Assembly (NCBI RefSeq): GCF_000720255.1
Contig: NZ_JOJE01000011.1
Coordinates: 289,140 to 353,139, forward strand
Reading direction: 5' to 3'
DNA: 64,000 nucleotides
Origin: Streptomyces griseus subsp. griseus
GTDB lineage: Bacteria; Actinomycetota; Actinomycetes; Streptomycetales; Streptomycetaceae
Each line of letters opens with the position of its first letter. Position 1 is the stretch's first letter. The position numbers were made by a program, and so were the translations under genes. This document shows positions 24,442-32,270 of the stretch, in pieces. Below the pieces are notes generated by a model, which was not told where the DNA came from, made no database searches, and saw nothing but the letters and a program-made list of their open reading frames with translations.

Positions 24442-24688
24442 GAGGGGGAAGGCGTACCACCGGCGTGGGCGGGTGCGTTGCAAAGGCATGCATTGCACTG
24501 TCACGACCGGGCGTCTGTACGGAGTACTCACCGGGACCGCACCCGGGGAGCCGCCCATCTACGCGGCTCTCGTGCGGGAGTGGCGGGTCGGCGGCCGGAC
24601 GGTCCCCGGTGTGCGGGACCACCAGTGGGTCCTCCTCACCGCGATGGGACCCGCGACGACCGGTCCGGGTCCGAACGCTCGTGGCTGA
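24398..24688 (+). CDS. Doubtful small basic protein in a 700-base gap
   Basis: An open frame of 96 codons with moderate third-position G/C bias, weaker than neighbouring genes. The product is basic, with a pair of close cysteines (VRCKGMHCTV) and no family I know. Its ATG lies inside the inverted repeat at 24396-24441. It may be spurious; it is listed because nothing else explains the gap 24035-24734. Confidence 0.25.
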   Translation: MAPIGGRILIRWGHARGKAYHRRGRVRCKGMHCTVTTGRLYGVLTGTAPGEPPIYAALVREWRVGGRTVPGVRDHQWVLLTAMGPATTGPGPNARG

Positions 24689-24734
24689 CGGCCCGCTGCG
24701 GTCCGCCGTATGCCGGTCCGCCGCCGAGGTGCCC

Positions 24735-25256
24735 TCAGTCGGCCTGGTCGCCGGCCCGCAGGACGGGCCTCCTGGCGGGCGCTCCACAGGTGGGGCATCT
24801 GCGGTCCGCGGGGTACTGAGCGGCGCGTCTGCCCAGCGCCAGCTGCAGGGCGAGCTCGACGACCGCGGGCACGAACAGCGCGCCGGTGCCGTTGGGCGGC
24901 ACCAGCCAGCGCAGCCGCCCGGCGGCCCGGTGCGGTGCGGGTACGGCGATCCAGGCTCCCTGGCCCGCGTACCGGATGCCGGAGCCGATCCAGCGGCCCT
25001 CCGGGTCGGGCGGCAGGAAGAAGGCGACGCGGCGGGCCGCGGCGTCGGCGAGGACGGGGCCGGGCTCCTGCGGGATGCAGAGCAGGGCGTCGAGGGCGGG
25101 CATCCCCATCTCCTCCGGGACGCTCAGCACGTCCCAGAACCGTCCGCAGGCCAGTACGGCGATCCCGCTCTCCCCGTGCCACTGCTGCTTGCAGGCCCGT
25201 GGGTCGGTCGCCGCGGCGGCGAGCCACTCCATGGCCTGCCGCGTGACTGTTCGCAT
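24735..25256 (-). CDS. Primase/polymerase-N-like protein
   Basis: A 173-residue protein. The pattern ACKQQWHGESGIAVLACGRFWDVLSVP, then GPVLADAAARRVAFFLPP and WIAVPAPHRAAGRLRWLVPP, matches a group of short streptomycete proteins annotated as bifunctional DNA primase/polymerase N-terminal domains. I see no clear catalytic aspartates, so polymerase activity is doubtful. It ends with a CPTCG zinc-ribbon-like pair. ATG 25254-25256 has GGAGGG upstream. Confidence 0.55.
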   Translation of the reverse strand: MRTVTRQAMEWLAAAATDPRACKQQWHGESGIAVLACGRFWDVLSVPEEMGMPALDALLCIPQEPGPVLADAAARRVAFFLPPDPEGRWIGSGIRYAGQGAWIAVPAPHRAAGRLRWLVPPNGTGALFVPAVVELALQLALGRRAAQYPADRRCPTCGAPARRPVLRAGDQAD

Positions 25257-25380
25257 GGTGCCCTCCGCGCTTCGTCGGCCCGCTCGCGCGGGACGCGTCT
25301 TCCTCTCGGCGCCGGGGTGGCCGGCCCCGGCAACCGTCATGCTCGTGGATATTTCTAAGGCACGGAAGGGGTGGCGAACC

Positions 25381-25563
25381 GTGGCGATTACGTTCGATAT
25401 GTTCGCTCCTGGAGCACGTGTTCTACGCACCTCGTGGCGCCGGGCGCGGGTGAGGTGGCGTCAGCGCTCCTTCCGGGGAGATCCGCTGGCTCCCCTCGTG
25501 AAGACGGCGCGCGGTCTCGACTACGGCGCCGGCCGGTCCCGTCGTACGGAGGACGAGGAGTGA
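25381..25563 (+). CDS. Doubtful small basic ORF
   Basis: A 60-codon frame from GTG 25381 with AAGGGG upstream, divergent from the primase-like gene. The product is Arg-rich (SWRRARVRWRQRSFRG) with an acidic end. Codon bias is weak, and I know no relatives. It may be noise. Confidence 0.25.
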   Translation: MAITFDMFAPGARVLRTSWRRARVRWRQRSFRGDPLAPLVKTARGLDYGAGRSRRTEDEE

Positions 25564-25585
25564 CGGGACCGGCCGCGCCCGCCCC

Positions 25586-25754
25586 TCAGAGGTCCTTTCA
25601 CCATGCCCACCCGGGCCGCGCGGCCTGGCACCGCGCGCTCGCCGCGTTGCCGAAGAGTCCTAGTGGCTCCGCTGCGAGGGCTCTCCGGCGTCTTGCGATG
25701 CACGGCACCAGACCACGCGGCCTGATCGGGTGCTCATAGTGAAAGGACCCCTCA
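25586..25754. mobile_element. Palindromic MITE-like insertion
   Basis: A sequence of about 165 bases with imperfect terminal inverted repeats: GAGGTCCTTTCAC at the left and, inverted, GGGGTCCTTTCAC at the right, continuing with ATG, CACCCG and GGCCGCG/CCTGG blocks in both arms. The centre is also an imperfect palindrome (GCCGAAGAG/CTCTCCGGC). It is flanked by CTCAG on both sides (25585-25589 and 25751-25755), consistent with a TCA or CTNAG target duplication like that of IS5-type elements. No coding capacity. The right copy of TCA is the chitinase stop codon. Confidence 0.7.
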
Positions 25755-26828
25755 GGCCTTGCCGCCGCCGCTGGTGAACGGCGCGAAGGTGTGGCTGAAG
25801 TACCAGGTGTCCTGGGCGACGCCGGAGCAGGAGTTGGCGCCGGCCGTGCCCACGCAGCCACCGTTGTCGCGCTGGAGCGCCCAGAAGGAGAGCGTGTCGA
25901 TGCCCCGGGCGACGGCCCAGTCCCTGACCTTGACGGCGTCCTGGGTGGTGAAGGTCTCCTCGGGGCCGTAGTCGTCGATGCCGGGCATCTCGGTGACGCC
26001 GACCATGCCCCACAGCTTCGCCGGGGTCTTCTTCGGATAGAGGGCGGCCAGTTGGCCGTACAGGCCGGTGGCGGCCGTCTCGGTGTCGGCGGCCATGTCG
26101 TGGGTGGCGCCGTCCCAGTAGTCGAAGGTCATGATGTTGACGACGTCCACCCGGGCGCCGTTGTCGACGGCGTTCCGCAGCAGGGCGACACCGCTGGGCG
26201 CGAGGCCGGTGGTGGTGGTCGGCAGGGTGTAGGAGAACTGCACGTCACGGCCGGTGCGTTCGGCCCAGCGCTGGACCTGGGCGATGGCCTTGTTGCGGCG
26301 GTCCACCCCGGCGGCGTTGTTGATGGAGTCGGCCTCGATGTCGAGGTCGATGCGGGTGACGCCGTAGGTCGTGACGAGGCTCTCGTAGACCTTGGCGATG
26401 GCGTCGACGCTGGTGCAGCTGTCGGCGAGTTCGGTGCCGGTGGTGTCGGCGCTGTAGCCGCCGAAGGACGGGACGGCGTTGCCGCCGCGCGCCTGGAGGG
26501 TGCGGATGTCGCTGCCGAAGGTGGCCTTGGAGACCGGCTGGGTGGTGTCGCCGTTCCAGTACGCGGTGCACGAGCCGGGCGCCTCCGTCTGGAGGAAGGC
26601 CAGGGTGAGGTACTTGTTGCCCGACTCGGCGGCCAGCTCGGCCGGGCTCTCCCCGGTCCACGCCTCGAAGTACGGGGCCGCCACATGGGCGGGCATGGGC
26701 CGGGCGAAGCCCGAGGTCGTCTGCTGTGCGGCGAGCGCGTCACCTCCCGCGAGGGCGGCGAGCCCGGCCGACAGGGCCGTGACGGTCATACAGGACAGCA
26801 GAGTGCGAAGGGGACGAGGTCGTCTCAT
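25752..26828 (-). CDS. Secreted GH18 chitinase
   Basis: A 358-residue exported glycosidase that cleaves chitin. The signal peptide ends ALA (about residue 33). The family 18 catalytic signature is DLDIE at residues 161-165, with Glu165 as acid/base; SFGGY and IMTFDYW are the other conserved strands. There is no separate chitin-binding module. ATG 26826-26828 has GGGAG upstream. The promoter contains a DasR-like operator, so the gene should respond to N-acetylglucosamine. The stop TGA coincides with the target site of the neighbouring MITE. Confidence 0.85.
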   Translation of the reverse strand: MRRPRPLRTLLSCMTVTALSAGLAALAGGDALAAQQTTSGFARPMPAHVAAPYFEAWTGESPAELAAESGNKYLTLAFLQTEAPGSCTAYWNGDTTQPVSKATFGSDIRTLQARGGNAVPSFGGYSADTTGTELADSCTSVDAIAKVYESLVTTYGVTRIDLDIEADSINNAAGVDRRNKAIAQVQRWAERTGRDVQFSYTLPTTTTGLAPSGVALLRNAVDNGARVDVVNIMTFDYWDGATHDMAADTETAATGLYGQLAALYPKKTPAKLWGMVGVTEMPGIDDYGPEETFTTQDAVKVRDWAVARGIDTLSFWALQRDNGGCVGTAGANSCSGVAQDTWYFSHTFAPFTSGGGKA

Positions 26829-26883
26829 TGACGCTCCCAACGAAGCCGCGGGTGAGAGGGGGGTGGGGGCGAACAGCGACCAT

Positions 26884-26910
26884 AGTTGGACTAGACCAAT
26901 CCATTGTCAA
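26884..26910 (-). promoter_or_regulatory. Chitinase promoter with a DasR-like operator
   Basis: On the minus strand a perfect TTGACA (26905-26910) is followed 17 bases later by AACTAT. The spacer holds TTGGTCTAGTCCAA, one mismatch per half from the chitin-regulon dre consensus TGGTCTAGACCA. An operator between -35 and -10 is the classic arrangement in streptomycete chi genes and implies repression by DasR released by amino-sugar phosphates. Confidence 0.75.
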
Positions 26911-26978
26911 GGTTCTTTACAGTTGCCTGACCAAGTGGCAGGGCGCCCTGTTTCTGTCGTGGTGCCGTCAGGCGGGGC

Positions 26979-27116
26979 TCAGGCGCGGAAGCCGAGCATC
27001 CGGTGCAGGGTGTCGCCGCCCGGGGTGGTGGCCGGCTGGGCGGTGTCGGCGGTCGGGGCGTCCAGGCAGACGTGGAACGCGCGGGGGGTTCGAGGACCGC
27101 GAAGGTTCACGGCCAT
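26979..27116 (-). CDS. Possible 45-residue small ORF between chitinase and trpF
   Basis: Frame from ATG 27114-27116 to TGA 26979-26981 giving 45 residues (begins MAVNLRGPRTPRAFHVCLDA). It has coding-like codon bias but no clear Shine-Dalgarno and no family that I recognise. It may be a short peptide gene or the degraded end of a larger gene. The remainder of the 361-base gap 26829-27189 is promoter sequence for the two flanking genes. Confidence 0.3.
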   Translation of the reverse strand: MAVNLRGPRTPRAFHVCLDAPTADTAQPATTPGGDTLHRMLGFRA

Positions 27117-27189
27117 GCCGCAACGTTCGGGACGAGCGCGTACCCATGAAGATGGTTGGACCAAAACTTGACCCCACTGGAGCGTCGGC

Positions 27190-27804
27190 GTGAGTAACCC
27201 CAGCACCTCTCTGTTCGTCAAGATCTGTGGCCTGCGGACCGAACGGGACGTCGACGCTGCCGTGGAGGCGGGCGCGGACGCCATCGGGTTCGTCTTCGCG
27301 CACAGTCCGCGCCAGGTCGACGCGGCGACCGCCGCCCTGCTGGCCCGGCGCGTGCCGGAGCACGTCTTGACGGTCGGGGTCTTCCGCGGCCAGCCCCTGG
27401 ACGAGGTACGGTCCCTGGCCACCGACTCCGGGATCCGGGCGGTCCAACTGCACGGCGCGGAGGACCGCGGCTACTACGACGACCTGACGAAGGGCGGCTG
27501 GACCCTCATCCGGGCCACGGCGTTCGGTGAACCCGCCGCGCGCTTCGGGGACCTGGGCGAGGACATGCTCCTCCTCGACGCCCCCGTGCCGGGCTCCGGC
27601 GTCGCCTGGGACTGGTCCGGCAGGCCCCTCGCCGCCCCCGGTGAGAAGTGGCTCCTCGCCGGCGGCCTCACCCCGGACAACGTACGGGACGCCGTCGACG
27701 CGGCCCGCCCGTGGGGCGTCGACGTGTCCAGCGGGGTGGAGATCAGCCGGGGCGTCAAGGACCCGGCGCTGATCGCGGAGTTCGTGGCGGCGGCCCGGGC
27801 CTGA
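27190..27804 (+). CDS. trpF: Phosphoribosylanthranilate isomerase
   Basis: A 204-residue TIM-barrel enzyme of tryptophan synthesis. The N-terminal KICGLRTERDVDAAVEAGADAIGFVF with the catalytic cysteine, the strand VQLHG, the catalytic Asp region LLLDAP and the phosphate site LAGGLTPDNV are all present. Start is GTG 27190. Streptomyces normally relies on the bifunctional PriA for this step, so a dedicated TrpF outside a trp operon is notable. No other trp gene is adjacent. TTGACC upstream (27171-27176) could be a -35 element. Confidence 0.88.
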   Translation: MSNPSTSLFVKICGLRTERDVDAAVEAGADAIGFVFAHSPRQVDAATAALLARRVPEHVLTVGVFRGQPLDEVRSLATDSGIRAVQLHGAEDRGYYDDLTKGGWTLIRATAFGEPAARFGDLGEDMLLLDAPVPGSGVAWDWSGRPLAAPGEKWLLAGGLTPDNVRDAVDAARPWGVDVSSGVEISRGVKDPALIAEFVAAARA

Positions 27805-27819
27805 GCTCACGAGCACCGC

Positions 27820-29178
27820 TCACCAGCCCGTCAGCACCAAGTGGTTGAGGAGCAGCGCCAGGACCGCCTGGGTGGCCAGCCAGACGCGGGGGCGGGTGAG
27901 GAACGCGCAGGCCGGGAGCAGCCACATCGCGAAGGGGAGCCAGATGCGTTCCGTCTCGGCCTTGCTCATGCCGGACAGGTCGGCGACCAGCAGGGCGAGC
28001 AGCGCGGCCCCCACCAGGAGGGAGAGCCGCCGGTCGGGGTCCGGCGACGGCCGGCGGGTGCCGTCGGGGCCTCGCCGGGTCAGTTCTACGGCGCCCCGGC
28101 GCAGCCCGGCCGCCGTCGCCAGGCCCGTGATGAGCACCGTGCAGGCGAGGTTGGCCCACACCCAGTAGCCGTAGGGGCGCACCCGGGCCGCGCCCTGGTA
28201 GTAGCGCTCGACCAGGAGGCGGTAGGCCTCCCACCAGTCGAACCCGGCGAGCGTGAACGCCACCGGCACCACGGCGAGTCCGGCGAGCAGCGCCGCGAGC
28301 AGGGGGAGCGGCTTGGGGCCCGCGCGGACCTCGCGCCGGCCCAGCAGCACCACGGCCGCGCCGATCAGCGCGAAGAGTGTCAGGCCGTAGGAGAGGTAGC
28401 AGGTCAGGCCGAACAGGAGACCGGAGGCTGCGGCGCACCAAGGGGACCGCCGGGTGACGGCCAGGGCGAGCAGGGCCACGGACCAGGAGGCGACGGCCGC
28501 GAAGTAGGCGTCGGCCGACGTGCCCATCCACACCGCGGCCGGGGCCAGCACCAGGAAGGGCGCCGCCCGTCGTGCCGGTCGCTCCCCGCACAGCGCCCGC
28601 ACCGCCACCAGCACGGCCACGCACGCCGTCGCGCCGACGACGACGCACCACATCCCGGCCCAGCCGCCGCCCCGCAGCCCGATCCGGTCGAGCAGCACGA
28701 AGGTGAGCGTGGCCGCCGGCGGGTGACCGGCGATGTGGGCGGGCCAGTGGTCGGGGGAGCCGATGAGGATGTGGTGGGTGAAGTCCCGCAGGGCGGCCGG
28801 GATGTCGTGGAAGCGGTCGATGACCTGGAGGTACTCGTAGCGGGTGGTGAGCCGGCCCGCGATGCCGCGCCGCCAGCCGTCGATCAGGGCGAGGGAGAGG
28901 ATCCAGACGGTGGCGGTGCCCCAGGCCGCCAAGAGCAGGCCGCGCCACGGTATGCGGGCGGCCAGGAGCGGGCCGTACGCGACGGTCGCCGCCGCCACCA
29001 CGAGGGCCAGGGGGGTGCCCGGCCCCACGTGGGGGCCCCAGCGGCCGAGCAGCGGCGGCCAGCCGACGTACAAGGTGCCGTACGTGAACTGGAGGTGGCG
29101 GCCGATCAGCACGGCCGCCGTCACGAGCAGCGCGGCGGCCGTGACGGCGTACAGGTCATGGCGGAGGGGGCGGGTCAC
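27820..29178 (-). CDS. Polytopic membrane protein, possible GT-C glycosyltransferase
   Basis: A 452-residue protein with about 11 hydrophobic segments. Extracellular-side motifs after the first helices (GHPPAATLTFVLLDRIGL; YGYWVWANLACTVL) resemble actinobacterial polyprenol-linked GT-C mannosyltransferase-like proteins, but I see no decisive catalytic motif. GTG 29176-29178 is taken as start. It is divergent from the molybdopterin fusion at 29292 and near a glycosyltransferase operon, consistent with a glycan role. Confidence 0.6.
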   Translation of the reverse strand: MTRPLRHDLYAVTAAALLVTAAVLIGRHLQFTYGTLYVGWPPLLGRWGPHVGPGTPLALVVAAATVAYGPLLAARIPWRGLLLAAWGTATVWILSLALIDGWRRGIAGRLTTRYEYLQVIDRFHDIPAALRDFTHHILIGSPDHWPAHIAGHPPAATLTFVLLDRIGLRGGGWAGMWCVVVGATACVAVLVAVRALCGERPARRAAPFLVLAPAAVWMGTSADAYFAAVASWSVALLALAVTRRSPWCAAASGLLFGLTCYLSYGLTLFALIGAAVVLLGRREVRAGPKPLPLLAALLAGLAVVPVAFTLAGFDWWEAYRLLVERYYQGAARVRPYGYWVWANLACTVLITGLATAAGLRRGAVELTRRGPDGTRRPSPDPDRRLSLLVGAALLALLVADLSGMSKAETERIWLPFAMWLLPACAFLTRPRVWLATQAVLALLLNHLVLTGW

Positions 29179-29291
29179 ACGGGCACGCTAGGCCGCGAGG
29201 CGGCGGCCGGGGTCGTGCACACGGCGGACGTCAGCGTTTCGTCATGGGTCGCGCCCCCTGCGCCGGGCCCGTCCCGGCCTACGGTCGGCAC

Positions 29292-30527
29292 ATGCGCGAC
29301 CACGCCCCACCGCTTCCCACCTCTCCCGGCTTCTGGCGCAGCCCCCTGCGCGGCACCTGGTTCACGGCCGTGCTCGGCCTCGTGCTGCTCGTCGGGATCA
29401 CCGTGCTGTTCGTGACGGGACTCCTGTCGTACGCCGCCTACAACCCGAACCTGTCGCCGGTGAACGACAAGACGCCGGACAAGGGCGTCCTCGGCTTCTA
29501 CCTCTTCGCGTGGCCGACCAGCCCCTCCTGGCTGTACCGGCTCACCCAGGGGGTGCACGTCACCCTCGGCATCACCCTGATCCCGGTGCTGCTGGCCAAG
29601 TTGTGGTCGGTGGTGCCCAGACTGTTCGCCCTGCCGCCGGCCCGCTCGCTCACCCACGCGCTGGAGCGGATCTCGCTGCTGCTGCTCGTCGGGGGCGTGC
29701 TGTTCGAGTTCGTGACCGGCGTCCTCAACATCCAGCTGGACTACGTCTTCCCGGGCTCCTTCTACCCGTTGCACTTCTACGGCGCCTGGGTGTTCTTCGC
29801 CGCGTTCGTCGTCCACGTCGCCCTGCGCCTGCCGACGGCCGTGCGCAACGTGCGGCGGATGCGGCAGGAGGGCGACCTGCTCGCCTCCCCGCGGCCCGAC
29901 CCGCCGACCGTCTCGCGGCGCGGGGCGCTGTGGCTGGTCGGCGGTGGGTCGCTGCTGCTGTTCGCCACGAGTGCCGGCCGCAGTTTCGACGGGGTGGTGC
30001 GTGAGACCGCGCTGCTCACCCCGCACGGGGGAAGCGACCCGGGCAGCGGACCGGGCGGCTTCCAGATCAACAAGACGGCCCGTTACGCGGGCATCGACGC
30101 GGCGGAGACCGGCGAGGAGACGTGGCGGCTCGTCCTCACCGGACCCGCGGGCACGGTGCGACTCAGCCGCGCCGACCTCCTCCGGCTGCCCCTGCACAGC
30201 TCGTCGTTGCCGATCGCCTGCGTCGAGGGCTGGTCGACGTCCGACCAGTGGTGGCGCGGGGTGCGGCTGCGCGACCTCGCCGCGCTGGCCGGCCATCACG
30301 GGGACCCGCCGGACGTGTTCGTCGAGTCCCTCCAGCGGCACGGCGCCTTCCGGCACGCCGCCCTGCGCGCCAACCAGGTCGCCGACCCGCGCTCGCTGCT
30401 CGCCCTCCAGGTCAACGGCGAGGACCTCGGCCCCGACCACGGCTACCCGGCACGGGTCATCGTGCCCGCCGCGCCCGGGGTGCTGAACACCAAGTGGGTG
30501 GCCCGGATGACGTTCGGAGAACTGTGA
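29292..30527 (+). CDS. Cytochrome b / sulfite-oxidase-type molybdopterin fusion
   Basis: A 411-residue membrane oxidoreductase. The N-terminal half has four to five helices with histidines placed for b-type haem (QGVHVTLGIT; LHFYGAW and FVVHVALR). The C-terminal half (from about residue 245) is a sulfite-oxidase-type molybdopterin domain with Cys310 (LPIACVEGWS) as the likely Mo ligand and GYPARVIVPAAPG. A single chain joining both parts suggests electron transfer from a periplasmic-side Mo site to the membrane. A TACGGT just before ATG 29292 suggests a leaderless transcript. TGATG overlap links it to the next gene. Confidence 0.8.
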   Translation: MRDHAPPLPTSPGFWRSPLRGTWFTAVLGLVLLVGITVLFVTGLLSYAAYNPNLSPVNDKTPDKGVLGFYLFAWPTSPSWLYRLTQGVHVTLGITLIPVLLAKLWSVVPRLFALPPARSLTHALERISLLLLVGGVLFEFVTGVLNIQLDYVFPGSFYPLHFYGAWVFFAAFVVHVALRLPTAVRNVRRMRQEGDLLASPRPDPPTVSRRGALWLVGGGSLLLFATSAGRSFDGVVRETALLTPHGGSDPGSGPGGFQINKTARYAGIDAAETGEETWRLVLTGPAGTVRLSRADLLRLPLHSSSLPIACVEGWSTSDQWWRGVRLRDLAALAGHHGDPPDVFVESLQRHGAFRHAALRANQVADPRSLLALQVNGEDLGPDHGYPARVIVPAAPGVLNTKWVARMTFGEL

Positions 30528-31033
30528 TGCGCCCCGATGCACGGCCCGCGGCACGTTCTGTTGCGGGGCTGCGGCCGCGGCTGCGGCGCGTGCTCGGCAG
30601 TCCCCTGCAACTCCTGCTGCTGCTCTGCTCGTTCGCCCTCGCCGCCTACGCGGGCGTACGGCTGCTCGACGGCGACCGGCTCGGGGTGGCGCTGTGGTTC
30701 GTGGGGGCGGCGCTGCTGCACGACCTGGTGCTGCTGCCGCTGTACGCGGCGGCCGACCGGGCGGTGGTCCGGGGGTTCGGCGCGGCCGGCCGCCGGGCGT
30801 GGGTCCCGTACGTGCGGGTACCGGCCGCCTTCTCGGGCCTGCTCCTGCTGGTGTGGTTCCCGCTGATCGGCGGCCGGGTGGACCGGCGCTACCGGCTGGG
30901 CACCGGACTGTCCGCGGACGTGTTCCTGGCCCGCTGGCTGCTGATCAGCGCCGTGCTCTTCGGCGGTTCGGCGCTGCTGCTGGCGCTACGGCTGCGCAGG
31001 GCGGCGAAGCGGCGACCGCCGGAGGCCCACTGA
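30527..31033 (+). CDS. Small integral membrane protein, coupled to the Mo fusion
   Basis: A 168-residue protein with about four hydrophobic helices and basic loops. Its ATG overlaps the stop of the molybdopterin fusion (TGATG), so the two are translated together and may form a complex. No family recognised. The last 145 bases overlap the end of the methyltransferase gene on the other strand. Confidence 0.65.
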   Translation: MRPDARPAARSVAGLRPRLRRVLGSPLQLLLLLCSFALAAYAGVRLLDGDRLGVALWFVGAALLHDLVLLPLYAAADRAVVRGFGAAGRRAWVPYVRVPAAFSGLLLLVWFPLIGGRVDRRYRLGTGLSADVFLARWLLISAVLFGGSALLLALRLRRAAKRRPPEAH

Positions 31034-31656
31034 TCGACGGGCCGCCAGCCCGAGCGGCTCGCGTACCGGAGCAGGGCCGGGGTGCCGAGTCGCGCCCACG
31101 GGAACGGGCTGCCGGCGCCCGGGCGGGGATCGAGGACGTCGACGACCTGTACCTCGGCACGTTCGTCGACGTCCGTCGCGGCGGTCTCGGCGATCAGCAG
31201 GCCGCCGGGGACGAGCAGCGCGGTCATCCGGTCCAGCAGGGCGCACGGGTCGCCGCCGATGCCGATGTTGCCGTCCATGAGCAGGGCGGTGGCCCACCGC
31301 CCTTCGCCGGGCAGCGGGTCGAAGACGGAGCGCCGCAGCGCCGGGCCGCCGAGCCGCGCGGTGTGGGCGACGGCGGCCTCGCTGACGTCGATGCCGAGCA
31401 CCGTCCGTCCCCGGGCGGCGAGTTCGGCCACCAGCCGTCCCGGACCGCAGCCGACGTCGAGCACGGCGCCCTCGCACCGGTCGAGGACCGCCCGGTCGAC
31501 CGGGTCGGCCCGGGCGCACCAGCGTTCCACCTCCAGCGGCAGCAGCCAGCCGTCGGCGCGGCGCAGGAACAGCGGGCCCCGGCCGTGGCGCAGGGCGCTG
31601 GAGTAGGGGTCGGACGCGGCCCAGGCGCCTGCCATGAGCGGGAGGGCGGTGGTCAT
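30889..31656 (-). CDS. Class I SAM-dependent methyltransferase
   Basis: A 255-residue protein with motif I AVLDVGCGPGRLVAELA (residues about 62-78), TVLGIDVSEAAV and the post-I acidic region. It is last in a three-gene operon (glycosyltransferase, DUF2064, methyltransferase), coupled by ATGA to the DUF2064 gene. The methyltransferase fold ends near GGRRFAALRS; about 35 further residues, Ser/Pro-rich, are encoded within the convergent membrane-protein gene and look like run-on into non-native sequence. Probably modifies a glycan or lipid intermediate. Confidence 0.8.
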   Translation of the reverse strand: MTTALPLMAGAWAASDPYSSALRHGRGPLFLRRADGWLLPLEVERWCARADPVDRAVLDRCEGAVLDVGCGPGRLVAELAARGRTVLGIDVSEAAVAHTARLGGPALRRSVFDPLPGEGRWATALLMDGNIGIGGDPCALLDRMTALLVPGGLLIAETAATDVDERAEVQVVDVLDPRPGAGSPFPWARLGTPALLRYASRSGWRPVDQWASGGRRFAALRSRSASSSAEPPKSTALISSQRARNTSADSPVPSR

Positions 31657-32270
31657 CGGCTCGCCGCCGCCGCGCACAGGGCCAGCCGCGCGGCGAACCG
31701 GCCGCCGGGTGCCAGCGCGGCGACGGCCCGCGCGTCGGCGGCGGTGTCCACGTCCCGCAGCCGCGGCAGGTCCCGCACCCGCAGCCCCGCGGCGAGCAGC
31801 CGCTGCCGCTGTACGTCACCCGTCGCGGGCGTCGACATCGGCACGCCCCGCAGCAGCCCGGGGTCGGGTTCCGCGAGCCCCAGCGCCCAGAAGCCGCCGT
31901 CCTCCGCCGCGCCGAAGTACGCGTCGCACCCCGCGAAGTCGACGGTGAGCAGCTCCGGCGTCACCTGCGGGGTGTCCATGCCGATCAGCAGGACCGGCCC
32001 GTCGCATCCCGCGAAGGCGTCCGCGAGCCGCTCGTCGAGTCCCCCCGCGCACTGCGGTACGACGTCGAAGCCGGGCGGCAGCCAGGGCCCCGGCTCCCCG
32101 TCCAGCGCCAGCACCCGGCGGCGCGCGGGCGTCGCCGCCACCGTGTGCAGGGTGTCGGCGAGTGCGGCCGCCGCGAGCGCCGCCGCCTCCTGTGGGGTGT
32201 ACGGCGGGGTGAGCCGGGTCTTGGCCCGGCCGGGCCGCGGCTCCTTGGCGATGACGACCAGTGTGGTCAC
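31653..32270 (-). CDS. DUF2064 glycosyltransferase-like protein
   Basis: A 205-residue GT-A-like protein (TIGR04282/DUF2064). It starts TTLVVIAKEPRPGRAKTRLTPP and has LLIGMDTPQVTPELL and GAAEDGGFWALGL, the family signatures. Related to nucleotidyltransferase and glycosyltransferase folds; the exact reaction is not known. GTG 32268-32270 overlaps the upstream stop (GTGA), and its own stop overlaps the methyltransferase start (ATGA). Confidence 0.85.
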   Translation of the reverse strand: MTTLVVIAKEPRPGRAKTRLTPPYTPQEAAALAAAALADTLHTVAATPARRRVLALDGEPGPWLPPGFDVVPQCAGGLDERLADAFAGCDGPVLLIGMDTPQVTPELLTVDFAGCDAYFGAAEDGGFWALGLAEPDPGLLRGVPMSTPATGDVQRQRLLAAGLRVRDLPRLRDVDTAADARAVAALAPGGRFAARLALCAAAASR

